Below, piece after piece: positions 23,985 through 32,476 of a stretch of DNA of 64,000 bases. Each line of letters starts with the position of its first letter. Positions within the stretch are counted from its first letter, which is position 1. Origin of the DNA: Candidatus Altimarinota bacterium. GTDB taxonomy: Bacteria; Patescibacteriota; Gracilibacteria; UBA4473. A program made the translations under genes and the position numbers. The stretch lies in NCBI GenBank assembly GCA_021734785.1, contig JAIPIF010000004.1:52935-116934 (forward strand), written 5' to 3'. The notes beneath the pieces were generated by a model that saw nothing but the letters and a program-made list of their open reading frames with translations, did not search any database and was not told where the DNA came from.

Positions 23985-25802
23985 TCACTCTCCGTACCGC
24001 TTGATCACCGTGGTTAGAGACGGCAATCCCGGCACCTGGTACCCACTCATCCAGTCCGCAGAACTGGTACCGTGCGGCGACCCAGAGAGATCCGACCAGA
24101 TAAAATTGGCTCCAGAGGATCGAACATTTCCTAGGGTGCCAACGTCCCGGGTGTCATCGCCTACAATCTGAACAACAAGCGAATCCGCTCGCGGATTGCC
24201 TCCGGCGGATTCTAGAGCGACCTGAAGGGCAAACTGAGCATTCTCTCGTCGAGAGAGAAGTATCTCTCGCGTGGGATCAAAGGTCGCGGTCGTACCGGAG
24301 ACGCTAAACGTCCCTGGCTGCAGGTACTGTTGGCCATTGACTTCTTGGACCAACCGAAAGTCATCCGGCGAAATGCTGCCACCACGGAAATCCATTCCTT
24401 CGGGGGTCACCCGAAACGAAATACGTCCCAGCGCAGCATCCTGCCGTCCCCCGGCTTTGAGCTGAAATCGAAAGACGGTTTCGGGCTGTCCGGTTCCCAC
24501 TCCAAATCCGTCTGGCTGAGATCCTAGAGAGACCCCAAGGGTATTTTGGACTACGGTAAATGTCTCAGTGTCGAGGGAAAAGTTTTTGTGACTGTCCGGC
24601 ACGTCTGTCCCCGAGCCAATCCCCTGAACAATGAGGTCTTCGGGCTCGATTGTCAGTCGAAACTGTGCATTGATCTGATCGGCACGAATCCGATCGTCCA
24701 GCTGCACAAATACCCCCAGCGGTACGGTCTCTCCCCCACGGTCAATCTGCAGTCGTGAGGAGAGCTTGAGTCGCGCATCGCCGTTGACAAAGCGTCCGGT
24801 GGCAAGCACGTCTCCTGTTTTTAAATTTTGGAGCGACACACGGTCAATGAAGGCATCCACGCCTCCTGAAGAGAGTGTGTCGGCGACGGTCACTTCCCGG
24901 AGTAACATGTCGTCGTAGTACGCGGATAAATTCAGCGTCAAGACCAGTGCTTCTGAGCCTGCCGACAGCATCTGACCGTGCACTTGCGTCGCCGGGCGAG
25001 CCGAAAATTCCGGCGTGCCGGTCGTCACAGGATCTGGATCAAACACAATCTGATCGGAGATCGGCGTTCCCAGACGTTTGACGGAAACCGTCTCATTGCC
25101 AAGCTCTGTTTGTGCTGTGGCTCCGAGGAATCGGACACGAAGCGTCCCGGGCTTGTGTGCGGTGGCAGAAGGATCAAACACTTTGAGCGACACCGTCAGC
25201 GTTCGACTCTCGCCCCGCGCCAGACGCAGACCGTTGAGGTTGAGCGTGAGGGTCTTATCCTCTTCAAATTCAAATTCCCCTTCGACTCCCTCCACGATCA
25301 AGCGCAGATTGTCTAAATCTTGGGAAATACCGCGATTGCCAAATACCTGAAAAGACAGCGTGTCGAGCGTCACCGCTGGGGTAAATCGGAGCGAATCATC
25401 TTCCCCTGCATGCCGAAATCCAAGAGAAAAAATGCGCACCGGATCCTCGTCAATCAACCGAATCGGTTCTGAGGGACGAATAGGCGTGACATTGACGCGA
25501 ACAAAAGACTCGGCGTTTGAGCGCTGAGAAGCAGGAGCGGGCGTTCTGCGGAGAGGAACCGACGTTCGCGCTTCGTATTCATCATGTTGCTCCTGCACAT
25601 CGCGCGGCGTACCACTGCTTCGACGAAAGCGAGTACCACGATAAAATCGATTGTATTCGAGCGGTTGTTTTTTGAGTTCCACACGGGCTTCGTTGTATTT
25701 TTCGAGCCAGTCGGTCCAAAAACTCGGAAACCATGCCGCCTCTGCCGTATTGACAGTGAGCAAGAGGACCAATGCCGTCAGCCAAAATCGTCGGTCTTTC
25801 AT
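23985..25802 (-). CDS. large exported beta-rich surface protein
   Basis: A 605-aa protein with a signal peptide from ATG 25802 (MKDRRFWLTALVLLLTVNTA, cleavage near AEA). A basic, low-complexity segment (about 30-100) is followed by about 450 residues of Asp/Thr/Val/Leu-rich beta structure with several repeated units of the type V-x-V-L-x-x-F-x-V-x-G-x-x-x-D, like stacked immunoglobulin-like folds. The C-terminus ends SSADWMSGYQVPGLPS plus a basic tail, which could be a recognition or anchoring motif. No family is recognised. It is a candidate S-layer or adhesive surface protein. Confidence 0.8.
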   Translation of the reverse strand: MKDRRFWLTALVLLLTVNTAEAAWFPSFWTDWLEKYNEARVELKKQPLEYNRFYRGTRFRRSSGTPRDVQEQHDEYEARTSVPLRRTPAPASQRSNAESFVRVNVTPIRPSEPIRLIDEDPVRIFSLGFRHAGEDDSLRFTPAVTLDTLSFQVFGNRGISQDLDNLRLIVEGVEGEFEFEEDKTLTLNLNGLRLARGESRTLTVSLKVFDPSATAHKPGTLRVRFLGATAQTELGNETVSVKRLGTPISDQIVFDPDPVTTGTPEFSARPATQVHGQMLSAGSEALVLTLNLSAYYDDMLLREVTVADTLSSGGVDAFIDRVSLQNLKTGDVLATGRFVNGDARLKLSSRLQIDRGGETVPLGVFVQLDDRIRADQINAQFRLTIEPEDLIVQGIGSGTDVPDSHKNFSLDTETFTVVQNTLGVSLGSQPDGFGVGTGQPETVFRFQLKAGGRQDAALGRISFRVTPEGMDFRGGSISPDDFRLVQEVNGQQYLQPGTFSVSGTTATFDPTREILLSRRENAQFALQVALESAGGNPRADSLVVQIVGDDTRDVGTLGNVRSSGANFIWSDLSGSPHGTSSADWMSGYQVPGLPSLTTVIKRYGE

Positions 25803-25895
25803 TGTACGCAGGATAACAAATTTTGTGAGAAACCGTGACAGTTTTTTGAAAGAGGCTTTTTTTCTTTTGGAAAAGAACTGCACGCACCATGAAAA

Positions 25896-25918
25896 AGACC
25901 CGATCAATGATCGAGTCT
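25896..25918 (-). terminator. terminator after the 25963 gene
   Basis: Inverted repeat AGAC-CGATC / GATCG-GTCT with T runs on both sides (minus-strand T5 after the stem). It lies 45 nt past the stop of the exported protein gene. Confidence 0.7.
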
Positions 25919-25962
25919 TTTTTCCCTCCTTCCTGAGTGTTCCTCCTCAAATAAAGTATGAA

Positions 25963-26856
25963 TCAAAAGTGAGTTCGTGTTCGCCATTCTGGCGGATACA
26001 ATCGGAATGAATCAAAGAATTGTTTGGACAATGCCACTGCCTGATCGAGCGAATGTAAATTCGACTGTGTTTCGACCAGAAAAACTTCTCCGTCCAGTCC
26101 CTGGACAAAATGTCGTGCTACAAATTTTTCCTGACCGCCGAGAAGACCGACAAAACTTTCGGTGTACTCTGCTGTCTGCTCAAACGATCCCAGAATATTG
26201 TCTGCCAGACGCGATGAACGGTACACGCGGCTGAGATTGGTCATTTTTTCGAGCGGATTGTCATAGTTTTCGTTTTTGGACAGTGCCACAGCACAGGTCA
26301 AGAAACTGCCATGAGTGCAGATATTCTCAAAGCGCTGCACGCGCACTGACACCTGTCGATCCGAGCCGAGAAGAAACGTCCCCTCCTCATGTCGTGGCAC
26401 CCAACGATTGGGAATGCGGATAGAAAAGAAGTCATTTTCGTATGTTTCAAAATCGTACAGAATTCCGAAATCATCAATGTCTCGTTTTGGAAGCATCGCG
26501 CGAGTACCCGTACGATCCTGGTACATCCCAATTCCTTCGCGCATGGGGCGAAACACATCGGTCGTTCGTTCTTCGCGGTTGGGTGTGTACAGATATCGTT
26601 TTCCCTCTTGCGGAAAGAGGAGATTTGGGATGAGCTGGTGGCTGGTGGTTGTGCGTCGAAGCGTTTGTCGTTGCTCGTCTTGTTGGAGGTGCCGATCGAG
26701 TTCTCCACGGTAATCTGTGGAACGACGATAACTGGCATCCTGCTGGACTTTTTTGTAGAGGTATTCCTGATAGGCTTTCCGAGACGCGTCAGAAAAAGGA
26801 ATGATTGCGGCTGCGAGAAGAGCCACGCCGAGACCGAGTGAAAGAATGTATTTCAT
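25963..26856 (-). CDS. exported protein, paralog-like to the next gene
   Basis: A 297-aa protein with a signal peptide from ATG 26856 (MKYILSLGLGVALLAAAIIP, followed by SDASR). A disordered, Arg/Gln-rich N-terminal third is followed by a folded domain that starts near residue 165 with YENDFFSIRIPNRWVPR, reminiscent of PsbP-like or DUF1795-like folds (a short amphipathic strand, then SDRQVSVRVQRFENIC). One Cys pair (ICTHGSFLTC) may form a disulfide. The start overlaps the previous stop by one base. The neighbour at 26856 has the same signal peptide end (SDASR), similar length and the same Cys spacing. Confidence 0.8.
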   Translation of the reverse strand: MKYILSLGLGVALLAAAIIPFSDASRKAYQEYLYKKVQQDASYRRSTDYRGELDRHLQQDEQRQTLRRTTTSHQLIPNLLFPQEGKRYLYTPNREERTTDVFRPMREGIGMYQDRTGTRAMLPKRDIDDFGILYDFETYENDFFSIRIPNRWVPRHEEGTFLLGSDRQVSVRVQRFENICTHGSFLTCAVALSKNENYDNPLEKMTNLSRVYRSSRLADNILGSFEQTAEYTESFVGLLGGQEKFVARHFVQGLDGEVFLVETQSNLHSLDQAVALSKQFFDSFRLYPPEWRTRTHF

Positions 26857-27683
26857 CAGAGTGAAGGAGAATGAAAGGTAAAGGTTTGCGAAAGAGACCG
26901 CATGGTGTTTTTGACCCAACGAGCATTTTCAACGGGAGCTTCTCCCTGAAGATAAAAAATCTCGCCGGTCATCGGGTGGAGAAACTGCACAAAAACCACT
27001 ATTTTTTCTTGGCCAAAATCATTGACCTCAAAGGATTCCATTACTGCTGGATAGAGCAACGTTTTTTGGTCGGTGCGCATCTTTTGGATCAGAAACGAAT
27101 GCTCGACTTCCATTGGGTCGGTAAAATCCCGTCCCCGACGCAGGTGTTTGGCATTGGTCAGCGCGCAGAGTTGGAAACTCAATCCCTGGCATCGGCCAGG
27201 AAACGTATGGGCTGAAACGGTCAGATCCAGTCCGGGATGAAAAATTGTCCGTTCATCTACGGGAAAAAATCCCTCCGTTGCTCGGAGAGAAAAGGCAGGA
27301 GCAGACAGGGTCTTGAGCGGAGCTTCAAAATCTCTAACTTCGGGCACGGTACGAAAGTCGCGAGACTCACGCACGTACACACGCTCAGATTGAACGGTGT
27401 TTTCATGCCGCGGAAAAAGATCGGGATGGGTTTCGCGGTACAGCTGATAGTCTGAACGGGAAAAAGTTTTTTGACTCTGCTGCCGCATGCGATGGAACAT
27501 CCGAGGAAACGTTGTCGTACTTTGTCGCACGGGAGAAACTTGATATTTGGCCCGCAATGATTTGAGGGAGCGAAATGGTGCGATTCGATCTGAATGAGGT
27601 CGATACCGCGATGCATCGCTGCTGACGACAATACCTGTCGTGAGGAGCGCAAGGCCGAGAATCAGTGCGAGCGTTTTTTTCAT
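26856..27683 (-). CDS. exported protein, paralog-like
   Basis: A 275-aa protein with a signal peptide (MKKTLALILGLALLTTGIVV, then SSDASR). Like its neighbour it has an Arg/Gln/Ser-rich extended N-terminal part and a folded C-terminal domain with a Cys pair (RCQGLSFQLCALTNAKHL) and FVQFLHPMTGEIFYLQGEA toward the end. The two genes look like an old tandem duplication. No family is recognised. A TTGACA promoter candidate lies about 70 nt upstream. Confidence 0.8.
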   Translation of the reverse strand: MKKTLALILGLALLTTGIVVSSDASRYRPHSDRIAPFRSLKSLRAKYQVSPVRQSTTTFPRMFHRMRQQSQKTFSRSDYQLYRETHPDLFPRHENTVQSERVYVRESRDFRTVPEVRDFEAPLKTLSAPAFSLRATEGFFPVDERTIFHPGLDLTVSAHTFPGRCQGLSFQLCALTNAKHLRRGRDFTDPMEVEHSFLIQKMRTDQKTLLYPAVMESFEVNDFGQEKIVVFVQFLHPMTGEIFYLQGEAPVENARWVKNTMRSLSQTFTFHSPSL

Positions 27684-27753
27684 GCGAGGAAGTGAACAAA
27701 AAGGGACTCGGGGAAATCCACGAGCAAGTGTTTCTTTTTGTGTTCTGGTGTCA

Positions 27754-27782
27754 CTTTTAGATTAAAACAAAAAAAATGTCAA
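27754..27782 (-). promoter_or_regulatory. promoter candidate for the exported pair
   Basis: Minus strand TTGACA, 17-nt spacer, TAAAAG, followed by TGACACC. The same TTGACA-N17-TAAAAGTGACACC arrangement precedes the 61894 gene. Confidence 0.45.
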
Positions 27783-27795
27783 ATCTTTTTTGACA
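27777..27795 (-). terminator. terminator of the 27824 gene, overlapping the next promoter
   Basis: On the minus strand TGTCAAA-AAAGA-TTTGACA is followed by eight T. The right arm supplies the TTGACA box of the next promoter. Confidence 0.6.
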
Positions 27796-27823
27796 TTCTT
27801 CTCAATTCATACGTTTGTAGCCT

Positions 27824-28309
27824 CTAGCGGACGGCCAATACATACTGTCGATACAATCCCTCGATACGCTGAGCGGCTGCAGAGACAAGTTCTTCGAGCA
27901 ATTTTTGGATGGAACGAATCTGGAGAATCACTTGCTCGAGCTTGGCTGCTGAAAATCGACGACTGTTTTGAATCTTTTTTACTTTTTTCAAAAGATGTCG
28001 CTGTTCTTTTTCCAGTGATTTGTGCACTTTTTTGCGCTGCACCTCTGTCGGGGGCAGGACGACGGCTTTGTGTTTTTTGGGACCGAGAAATTTCGAAATC
28101 TGATCAAACACCCCAGAAAGATCAAATCCGCTTGTCTGTGCGACCTTGATCGCAGGAGAAGCGGGCGCGCTGTTTTCTCCCACAGTGGCTGACACTTTTT
28201 CGGACACATCGATCGAGGTTGAAACGTCTGTCGCTTCGCTTGTATCAAGCTTCCCACCGACTTCTGCGGCGAGCTGCTCTTGATCGAGACGTTCACGATG
28301 GGTGGTCAT
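27824..28309 (-). CDS. helical hypothetical protein
   Basis: A 161-aa soluble protein from ATG 28309. The N-terminal third is Ser/Thr/Val-rich and probably disordered. The middle FDLSGVFDQISKFLGPKKHK is amphipathic. The C-terminal half is a long basic helix (KKVHKSLEKEQRHLLKKVKK ... EQVILQIRSIQKLLEELVSA) with coiled-coil character. No membrane segment and no family recognised. It has its own promoter and terminator. Confidence 0.65.
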   Translation of the reverse strand: MTTHRERLDQEQLAAEVGGKLDTSEATDVSTSIDVSEKVSATVGENSAPASPAIKVAQTSGFDLSGVFDQISKFLGPKKHKAVVLPPTEVQRKKVHKSLEKEQRHLLKKVKKIQNSRRFSAAKLEQVILQIRSIQKLLEELVSAAAQRIEGLYRQYVLAVR

Positions 28310-28319
28310 TTTCGAAGAA

Positions 28320-28348
28320 AATATAGGGCGGATTCTTTTTTTTGTCAA
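28320..28348 (-). promoter_or_regulatory. promoter of the 27824 gene
   Basis: Minus strand TTGACA, 17-nt spacer, TATATT, 10 nt before the ATG at 28309. Confidence 0.6.
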
Positions 28349-28376
28349 ATTATTTTACCACAATTCTATTTTAAAT

Positions 28377-29129
28377 TCAAGGCTCTTTTTGGAGCGCTTT
28401 GTATGGCGCCACTTCGTGGACGCGGAGAAATGCTGCGCCGGACTCAACCGCTCTTTTTGCCGCCAGTAAATTGGGGGTGAGGGTGAATCGATCGGGCCCA
28501 AGAAATCGCTTTCGAGAGTGGCCGATCAGCACCTGCTCCTCTGGCAAAAGCGCAGGAAAAGTGAGCAAATCAGCGTTCAATTGCATCGTTTTTCCAAATC
28601 CAATCCCAGGATCGAGAATTATTTTTTCAGAGGGCAATCCGCATTTTTTCAAGAGGTCCTTTTGGGTCAGCAGATCGTCGCGAATAATTTCTGCCGAATC
28701 AATTGCCTGGGCGTGCACCTGGGCAATCGTCTCGCCGGGGAAATGCATCACGATCACCGTCGGTTGAAACGCGGCAATTACTTCCTGCATTTCGGGGGAG
28801 TGAACGCCTGAAACAGCATTGAGCACCGAGCCGCCGAGCGCAAGAAATTTGTGAGCAACCGACGGATGCCGCGTGTCGAGCGAGATTTTTTGGGGAAAGC
28901 GAGAAAGAAGTTCTGTGAAAACCGGCTCGACTCTCCCCCACTCTTCCTCAGGGGAAATTTCCGCCGCCCCCGGACGGGTGGACTGACCGCCAATGTCGAG
29001 GAAGTCCGCCCCTTCGGCGAAAAGTTTTTTGGCCTGCACGATCGCTGTCTCGGGCGCGAAAAACGCTCCTCCATCAGAAAAGGAGTCCGGGGTGACATTG
29101 AGGATGCCAAAAAATTTGACTGCAGACAT
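28377..29129 (-). CDS. folP: dihydropteroate synthase
   Basis: FolP joins pABA to the pterin pyrophosphate in folate synthesis. The 250-aa protein opens with the first family signature FFGILNVTPDSFSDGG, then has the second, FLDIGGQSTRPGAAEI near residue 50, VLNAVSGVHSPEM, VIVMHFPGE and ILDPGIGFGKTMQLN near 180, and ends with GHSRKRFLG and the family-typical VHEV. ATG 29129 is used. Divergent to tmk. Together with folD and purN it indicates a working one-carbon pool. Confidence 0.95.
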   Translation of the reverse strand: MSAVKFFGILNVTPDSFSDGGAFFAPETAIVQAKKLFAEGADFLDIGGQSTRPGAAEISPEEEWGRVEPVFTELLSRFPQKISLDTRHPSVAHKFLALGGSVLNAVSGVHSPEMQEVIAAFQPTVIVMHFPGETIAQVHAQAIDSAEIIRDDLLTQKDLLKKCGLPSEKIILDPGIGFGKTMQLNADLLTFPALLPEEQVLIGHSRKRFLGPDRFTLTPNLLAAKRAVESGAAFLRVHEVAPYKALQKEP

Positions 29130-29170
29130 ACAGAAAAGATGGTACACTGCCGGCGCGTTTTTCCAAAGAA

Positions 29171-29860
29171 ATGTTGTGTCCCATCATCGTCCTCGAAGGT
29201 CTGGATGCCTGCGGTAAATCAACGCAGACAAAACTCTTGATCCAGCAGCTCGAGAAACGCGGGATGGCTGTCGGGTACGTCCGATTTCCCGGATACGAAC
29301 GAACGGCTGCAGGCCAGCGCGTCGCCGCATACCTCCGTGGGGAATTTGGAAAAATGGAATCCATCGATCCCCGCATCGTGGCCAATCTGTATGCTTCGGA
29401 TCGACTGGAGCAGATCGAAGAAATTCAGGAGCTGCGGGACGAGAAAGACATTGTGATTTTTGATCGTGGTGTGACGTCAAATTTGATTTACACCCCCGCG
29501 CGAGGCGAGAAAAAATCCGAAATTGAAAAGCTGGAACAATTTGTGGAGCAGCTGGAATATGACATCCACGGGTTTCCGCGAGAAAGTCTGGTGATTTTTT
29601 TGGATGCGGGTCCGGAGGCGCGGAAAAAAATCCATGCCGCAAAAAACAGACAGCCCGACCTCCACGAAGCCGACGAACGGTACCTGCTGCAGGTGCGGGA
29701 GGTCGCACTGGCACGGTGTAAAAAAGATTTCCGCTGGGTCCGAATCCCCGTGGATCGAAATGGCGAGCTTCGCCGACGCGAAGAAATTGCCAAAGAAATT
29801 CTGGACCTGGTGCTGGAAAAATTGCAGAAAAAAAATGGCGAACAGCCGACCCTTCTTTGA
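29171..29860 (+). CDS. tmk: thymidylate kinase
   Basis: Phosphorylates dTMP to dTDP. The 229-aa protein shows the P-loop LEGLDACGKSTQ near residue 9, a DRGVTSNLIY segment carrying the DR(Y/F/G) motif near 98, and a late lid region with Arg/Lys (ARKKIHAAKNRQPDLHEAD). It is a little longer than the usual 205-215 aa. TACACT at 29143-29148 may be its -10 box. It is followed within 13 nt by folD, consistent with thymidylate and folate supply being linked. Confidence 0.93.
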   Translation: MLCPIIVLEGLDACGKSTQTKLLIQQLEKRGMAVGYVRFPGYERTAAGQRVAAYLRGEFGKMESIDPRIVANLYASDRLEQIEEIQELRDEKDIVIFDRGVTSNLIYTPARGEKKSEIEKLEQFVEQLEYDIHGFPRESLVIFLDAGPEARKKIHAAKNRQPDLHEADERYLLQVREVALARCKKDFRWVRIPVDRNGELRRREEIAKEILDLVLEKLQKKNGEQPTLL

Positions 29861-29873
29861 TCTCCCTGAAACC

Positions 29874-30725
29874 ATGGCAGACCTCATCTCCGGCACACAG
29901 ATCGCCACGGACATCATTGAAAAAGAACTCGCTCCCAGAGTCGAACGGCTCAAAAAATCCGGCGTCGTGCCAAAACTGGTCGTCGTACTCGTAGGCGAGC
30001 ACCCTGCCAGCGCCGCATACGTCCGACAAAAAGAAAAATCTGCCGCCAAAGCGGGCATCGAATCCGAAGTGCGACGCTTTGAGGAGAGTATTTCTGAAAC
30101 AGAACTCTTGGAAGAGATTGAAAAAATTAATACGGACAACTCCATTCACGGCGTGATCGTCCAACTGCCCGTACCAGATCACATTTCGGTGGAAAGAATT
30201 TTGAAAACCATTGATCCGCTCAAAGATGTCGATGGCTTCACCGCGGAAAATGTGGGAAAACTTTTCTTGGGAGAAGACACCCTCGAGTGCTGTACCCCCA
30301 AGGGCATCATCCGCATGCTGGAGGCCGCTGGAGAGACACTGGAAGGCAAAAAGGTCGTCGTGGTGGGCCGGTCAAACATCGTGGGGAAACCCGTCGCCAT
30401 TCTCGCACTCAATCGCAATGCCACCGTGACGCTCTGTCATTCGCGAACGAAAAATCTGGAGGCCGAAACCCTTCAGGCGGACATTCTGATCGTGGCAGTG
30501 GGAAAAGAACGAATGATTGGGGCGAAACATGTCAAACCCGGCGCTACAGTGATCGACGTGGGCATGCACCGCACGGAGGAGGGCAAGCTGTGTGGCGATG
30601 TAGACTTTGACGAAGTAGAAAACATTGCCGGAAAAATCTCCCCCGTCCCTGGGGGGGTCGGGCCTATGACGGTCGTCAGCTTGATCGAAAACACAATCGA
30701 GGCAGCCGAAGCGCAGAAGCGTTAA
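29874..30725 (+). CDS. folD: bifunctional methylene-THF dehydrogenase/cyclohydrolase
   Basis: FolD interconverts 5,10-methylene-THF and 10-formyl-THF, the cofactor used by PurN. The 283-aa protein has PKLVVVLVGEHPASAAYVRQ with the catalytic region Y-x-x-x-K near residue 40, IHGVIVQLPVP near 85, DVDGFTAENVG, the NAD(P) loop VVVGRSNIVGKP near 160 and the C-terminal PVPGGVGPMTV. I use ATG 29874, 13 nt after tmk; ATG 29835 inside tmk is possible. It overlaps the convergent channel gene by 4 nt. Confidence 0.95.
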   Translation: MADLISGTQIATDIIEKELAPRVERLKKSGVVPKLVVVLVGEHPASAAYVRQKEKSAAKAGIESEVRRFEESISETELLEEIEKINTDNSIHGVIVQLPVPDHISVERILKTIDPLKDVDGFTAENVGKLFLGEDTLECCTPKGIIRMLEAAGETLEGKKVVVVGRSNIVGKPVAILALNRNATVTLCHSRTKNLEAETLQADILIVAVGKERMIGAKHVKPGATVIDVGMHRTEEGKLCGDVDFDEVENIAGKISPVPGGVGPMTVVSLIENTIEAAEAQKR

Positions 30726-31618
30726 GATTTTTTCTGTGGCGTGGGAGCAGCTTTTTTTTGCTTTGAAGCTGCTGCGTGATGGTGAAAATAACTGTGGTGC
30801 GGCTGGGCAAATTCTGCGTGTCTGAGTTTTTTGGTGTCGAGTTGTCCCCCACAGTTTTTACAGAACTTGGCATCATGATCGTGGTGCGGGTAGTGACAGA
30901 AATCACACGTGTGCATTCGCTTTCCAAAGAAATGATCGATGAAGACTTTTGTCAAAATCGCCGTCATGATCGCGATCGTCCCCAGGCCGAGAATCATCAC
31001 CACTCCGGCGACAATCTTCCCCGCCACCGTCATCGGTATCGCATCCCCGTATCCCACGGTCGTCATCGTCACCACCGCCCACCAGAGTGATTTTCCAAAA
31101 TTGGAAAAAGCCGGATTGCCCATATGCTCAAATGCATACAGTGCCAGCGCACTGGTAAAAATGACGATGGAAAATGTGATGAGAAAAATCCGCAACTCGT
31201 CGCGATAGTGCCGAAACGATCGAAGAAACATCAGCATCAGATCCGAGTAACGGATAGCCTTGAGGACCTGAAGGATCCGAAACACACGGAACCAGCGGAG
31301 AAAGGTGATATTGAGGGCGCTTGAAAAAAGTGGCAGCACCACCAGTAGGTCGATGATGCCAAGGAAGGAAAAGACAAACCGCCATCGATGTCGCGCAATC
31401 AAGAACCGTAGCACATATTCGAGTGCAAAAATCGAAAGAATAATTATGTCGAGCGTGTGAAAAAAATCACGGTACGGCGCAAAAAAGGCCCAGTTTTCGA
31501 GGGCAAAAATCCCAGTCGAAAGAACAATTAGCACGATAAGAAACACACCAAAAGCCTTGCCGGCGGGCGATTCATGGTTTTCGAGCAGGTCGATGAGGGC
31601 GTGTCGAATTTTTTTCAT
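30722..31618 (-). CDS. Kv-like potassium channel with C-terminal zinc ribbon
   Basis: A 298-aa channel subunit from ATG 31618. Six transmembrane helices are visible. S4 reads LRWFRVFRILQVLKAIRYSD with regularly spaced Arg/Lys, and the pore loop carries the K+ filter TTVGYGD near residue 200. After S6 the cytoplasmic tail has CDFCHYPHHDHDAKFCKNCG, a four-Cys zinc-ribbon pattern with embedded His, then a His-rich and Lys-rich end. Voltage gating is inferred from S4. The ribbon is unusual and could sense metal or redox state. It is convergent with folD (4-nt overlap). Confidence 0.92.
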   Translation of the reverse strand: MKKIRHALIDLLENHESPAGKAFGVFLIVLIVLSTGIFALENWAFFAPYRDFFHTLDIIILSIFALEYVLRFLIARHRWRFVFSFLGIIDLLVVLPLFSSALNITFLRWFRVFRILQVLKAIRYSDLMLMFLRSFRHYRDELRIFLITFSIVIFTSALALYAFEHMGNPAFSNFGKSLWWAVVTMTTVGYGDAIPMTVAGKIVAGVVMILGLGTIAIMTAILTKVFIDHFFGKRMHTCDFCHYPHHDHDAKFCKNCGGQLDTKKLRHAEFAQPHHSYFHHHAAASKQKKAAPTPQKKS

Positions 31619-31690
31619 GTATTTGTGTCCCTGAAATTTTGCCAAAAAGAATGATTTTTGCCAAACTCGATGCACACTTTCGAGGAAAAT

Positions 31691-32455
31691 ATGCTGATAC
31701 TCAAGGATCTCACGGCCAAACGCCACACGCAGACCCTCTTGCAAAACATATCTCTGCAGGTCAAGCCCGGGGAAACGCATGTAATCCTGGGGCCAAACGG
31801 CGCGGGAAAATCAACACTTGGACGCGTACTGCTGGGCGATCCGGCGTATGAGGTGACCAGCGGATCGATCACATTTTTTGATCAGAATTTTTTGGAAATG
31901 GAAATCCATGAGCGAGCCCGGGCGGGATTTTTTATGAGCTTTCAGTCTCCCCCGGAGATCGAAGGGGTCCAGGCCGGCGAACTTTTGTTTGCGGCAAAAA
32001 AATCGCTGGATCCTGATTTCGCCTCGAGTTTTCGTTTTCAAAAGTCGCTCAAAGAAAATCTGAAAGACGTGCATCTGGGAGAAACTTTTTCCTCGCGGGA
32101 TATGCACCGCGGAGCCTCAGGCGGCGAACGAAAAAAAATGGAAGTCGCCTCCATGCTGGCGCTGGATCCAAAGCTGGTGTTTCTCGATGAAATTGACTCG
32201 GGGATCGACATCGACGGGATGAAGGCCATTGGCGCTTCCCTGCAGAAATTTTTGGCAGAAAAGGAGAAAGCCGCTCTGATCGTGAGCCACACGGAAAAAT
32301 TCCTCGAAGAAATCTCCCCCACGCACGTGCATGTCCTCTGTGGCGGAACGCTGGTTAAATCCGGCGGCCCAGAGCTCATCAAACAAGTCCATTCCAAGGG
32401 GTACTGTCCTTTTTTGGAAGAGCATGGCGGCTCCTGTCCTCTGCGCGCTCAGTAA
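31691..32455 (+). CDS. sufC: Fe-S cluster assembly ATPase SufC
   Basis: SufC is the ABC-type ATPase of the SUF scaffold SufBCD. The 254-aa protein has Walker A GPNGAGKST near residue 33, a Q-loop in MSFQSPPEIEGV, the signature as ASGGERKK near 140, Walker B LVFLDEIDSGID and the H-loop VSHTEKF. ATG 31691 is preceded by GAGGAAA, one of the few plausible Shine-Dalgarno sites; ATG 31670 is an alternative. sufB follows after 21 nt. Confidence 0.95.
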   Translation: MLILKDLTAKRHTQTLLQNISLQVKPGETHVILGPNGAGKSTLGRVLLGDPAYEVTSGSITFFDQNFLEMEIHERARAGFFMSFQSPPEIEGVQAGELLFAAKKSLDPDFASSFRFQKSLKENLKDVHLGETFSSRDMHRGASGGERKKMEVASMLALDPKLVFLDEIDSGIDIDGMKAIGASLQKFLAEKEKAALIVSHTEKFLEEISPTHVHVLCGGTLVKSGGPELIKQVHSKGYCPFLEEHGGSCPLRAQ

Positions 32456-32476
32456 CTTTTGGACGAGAAAAATATT

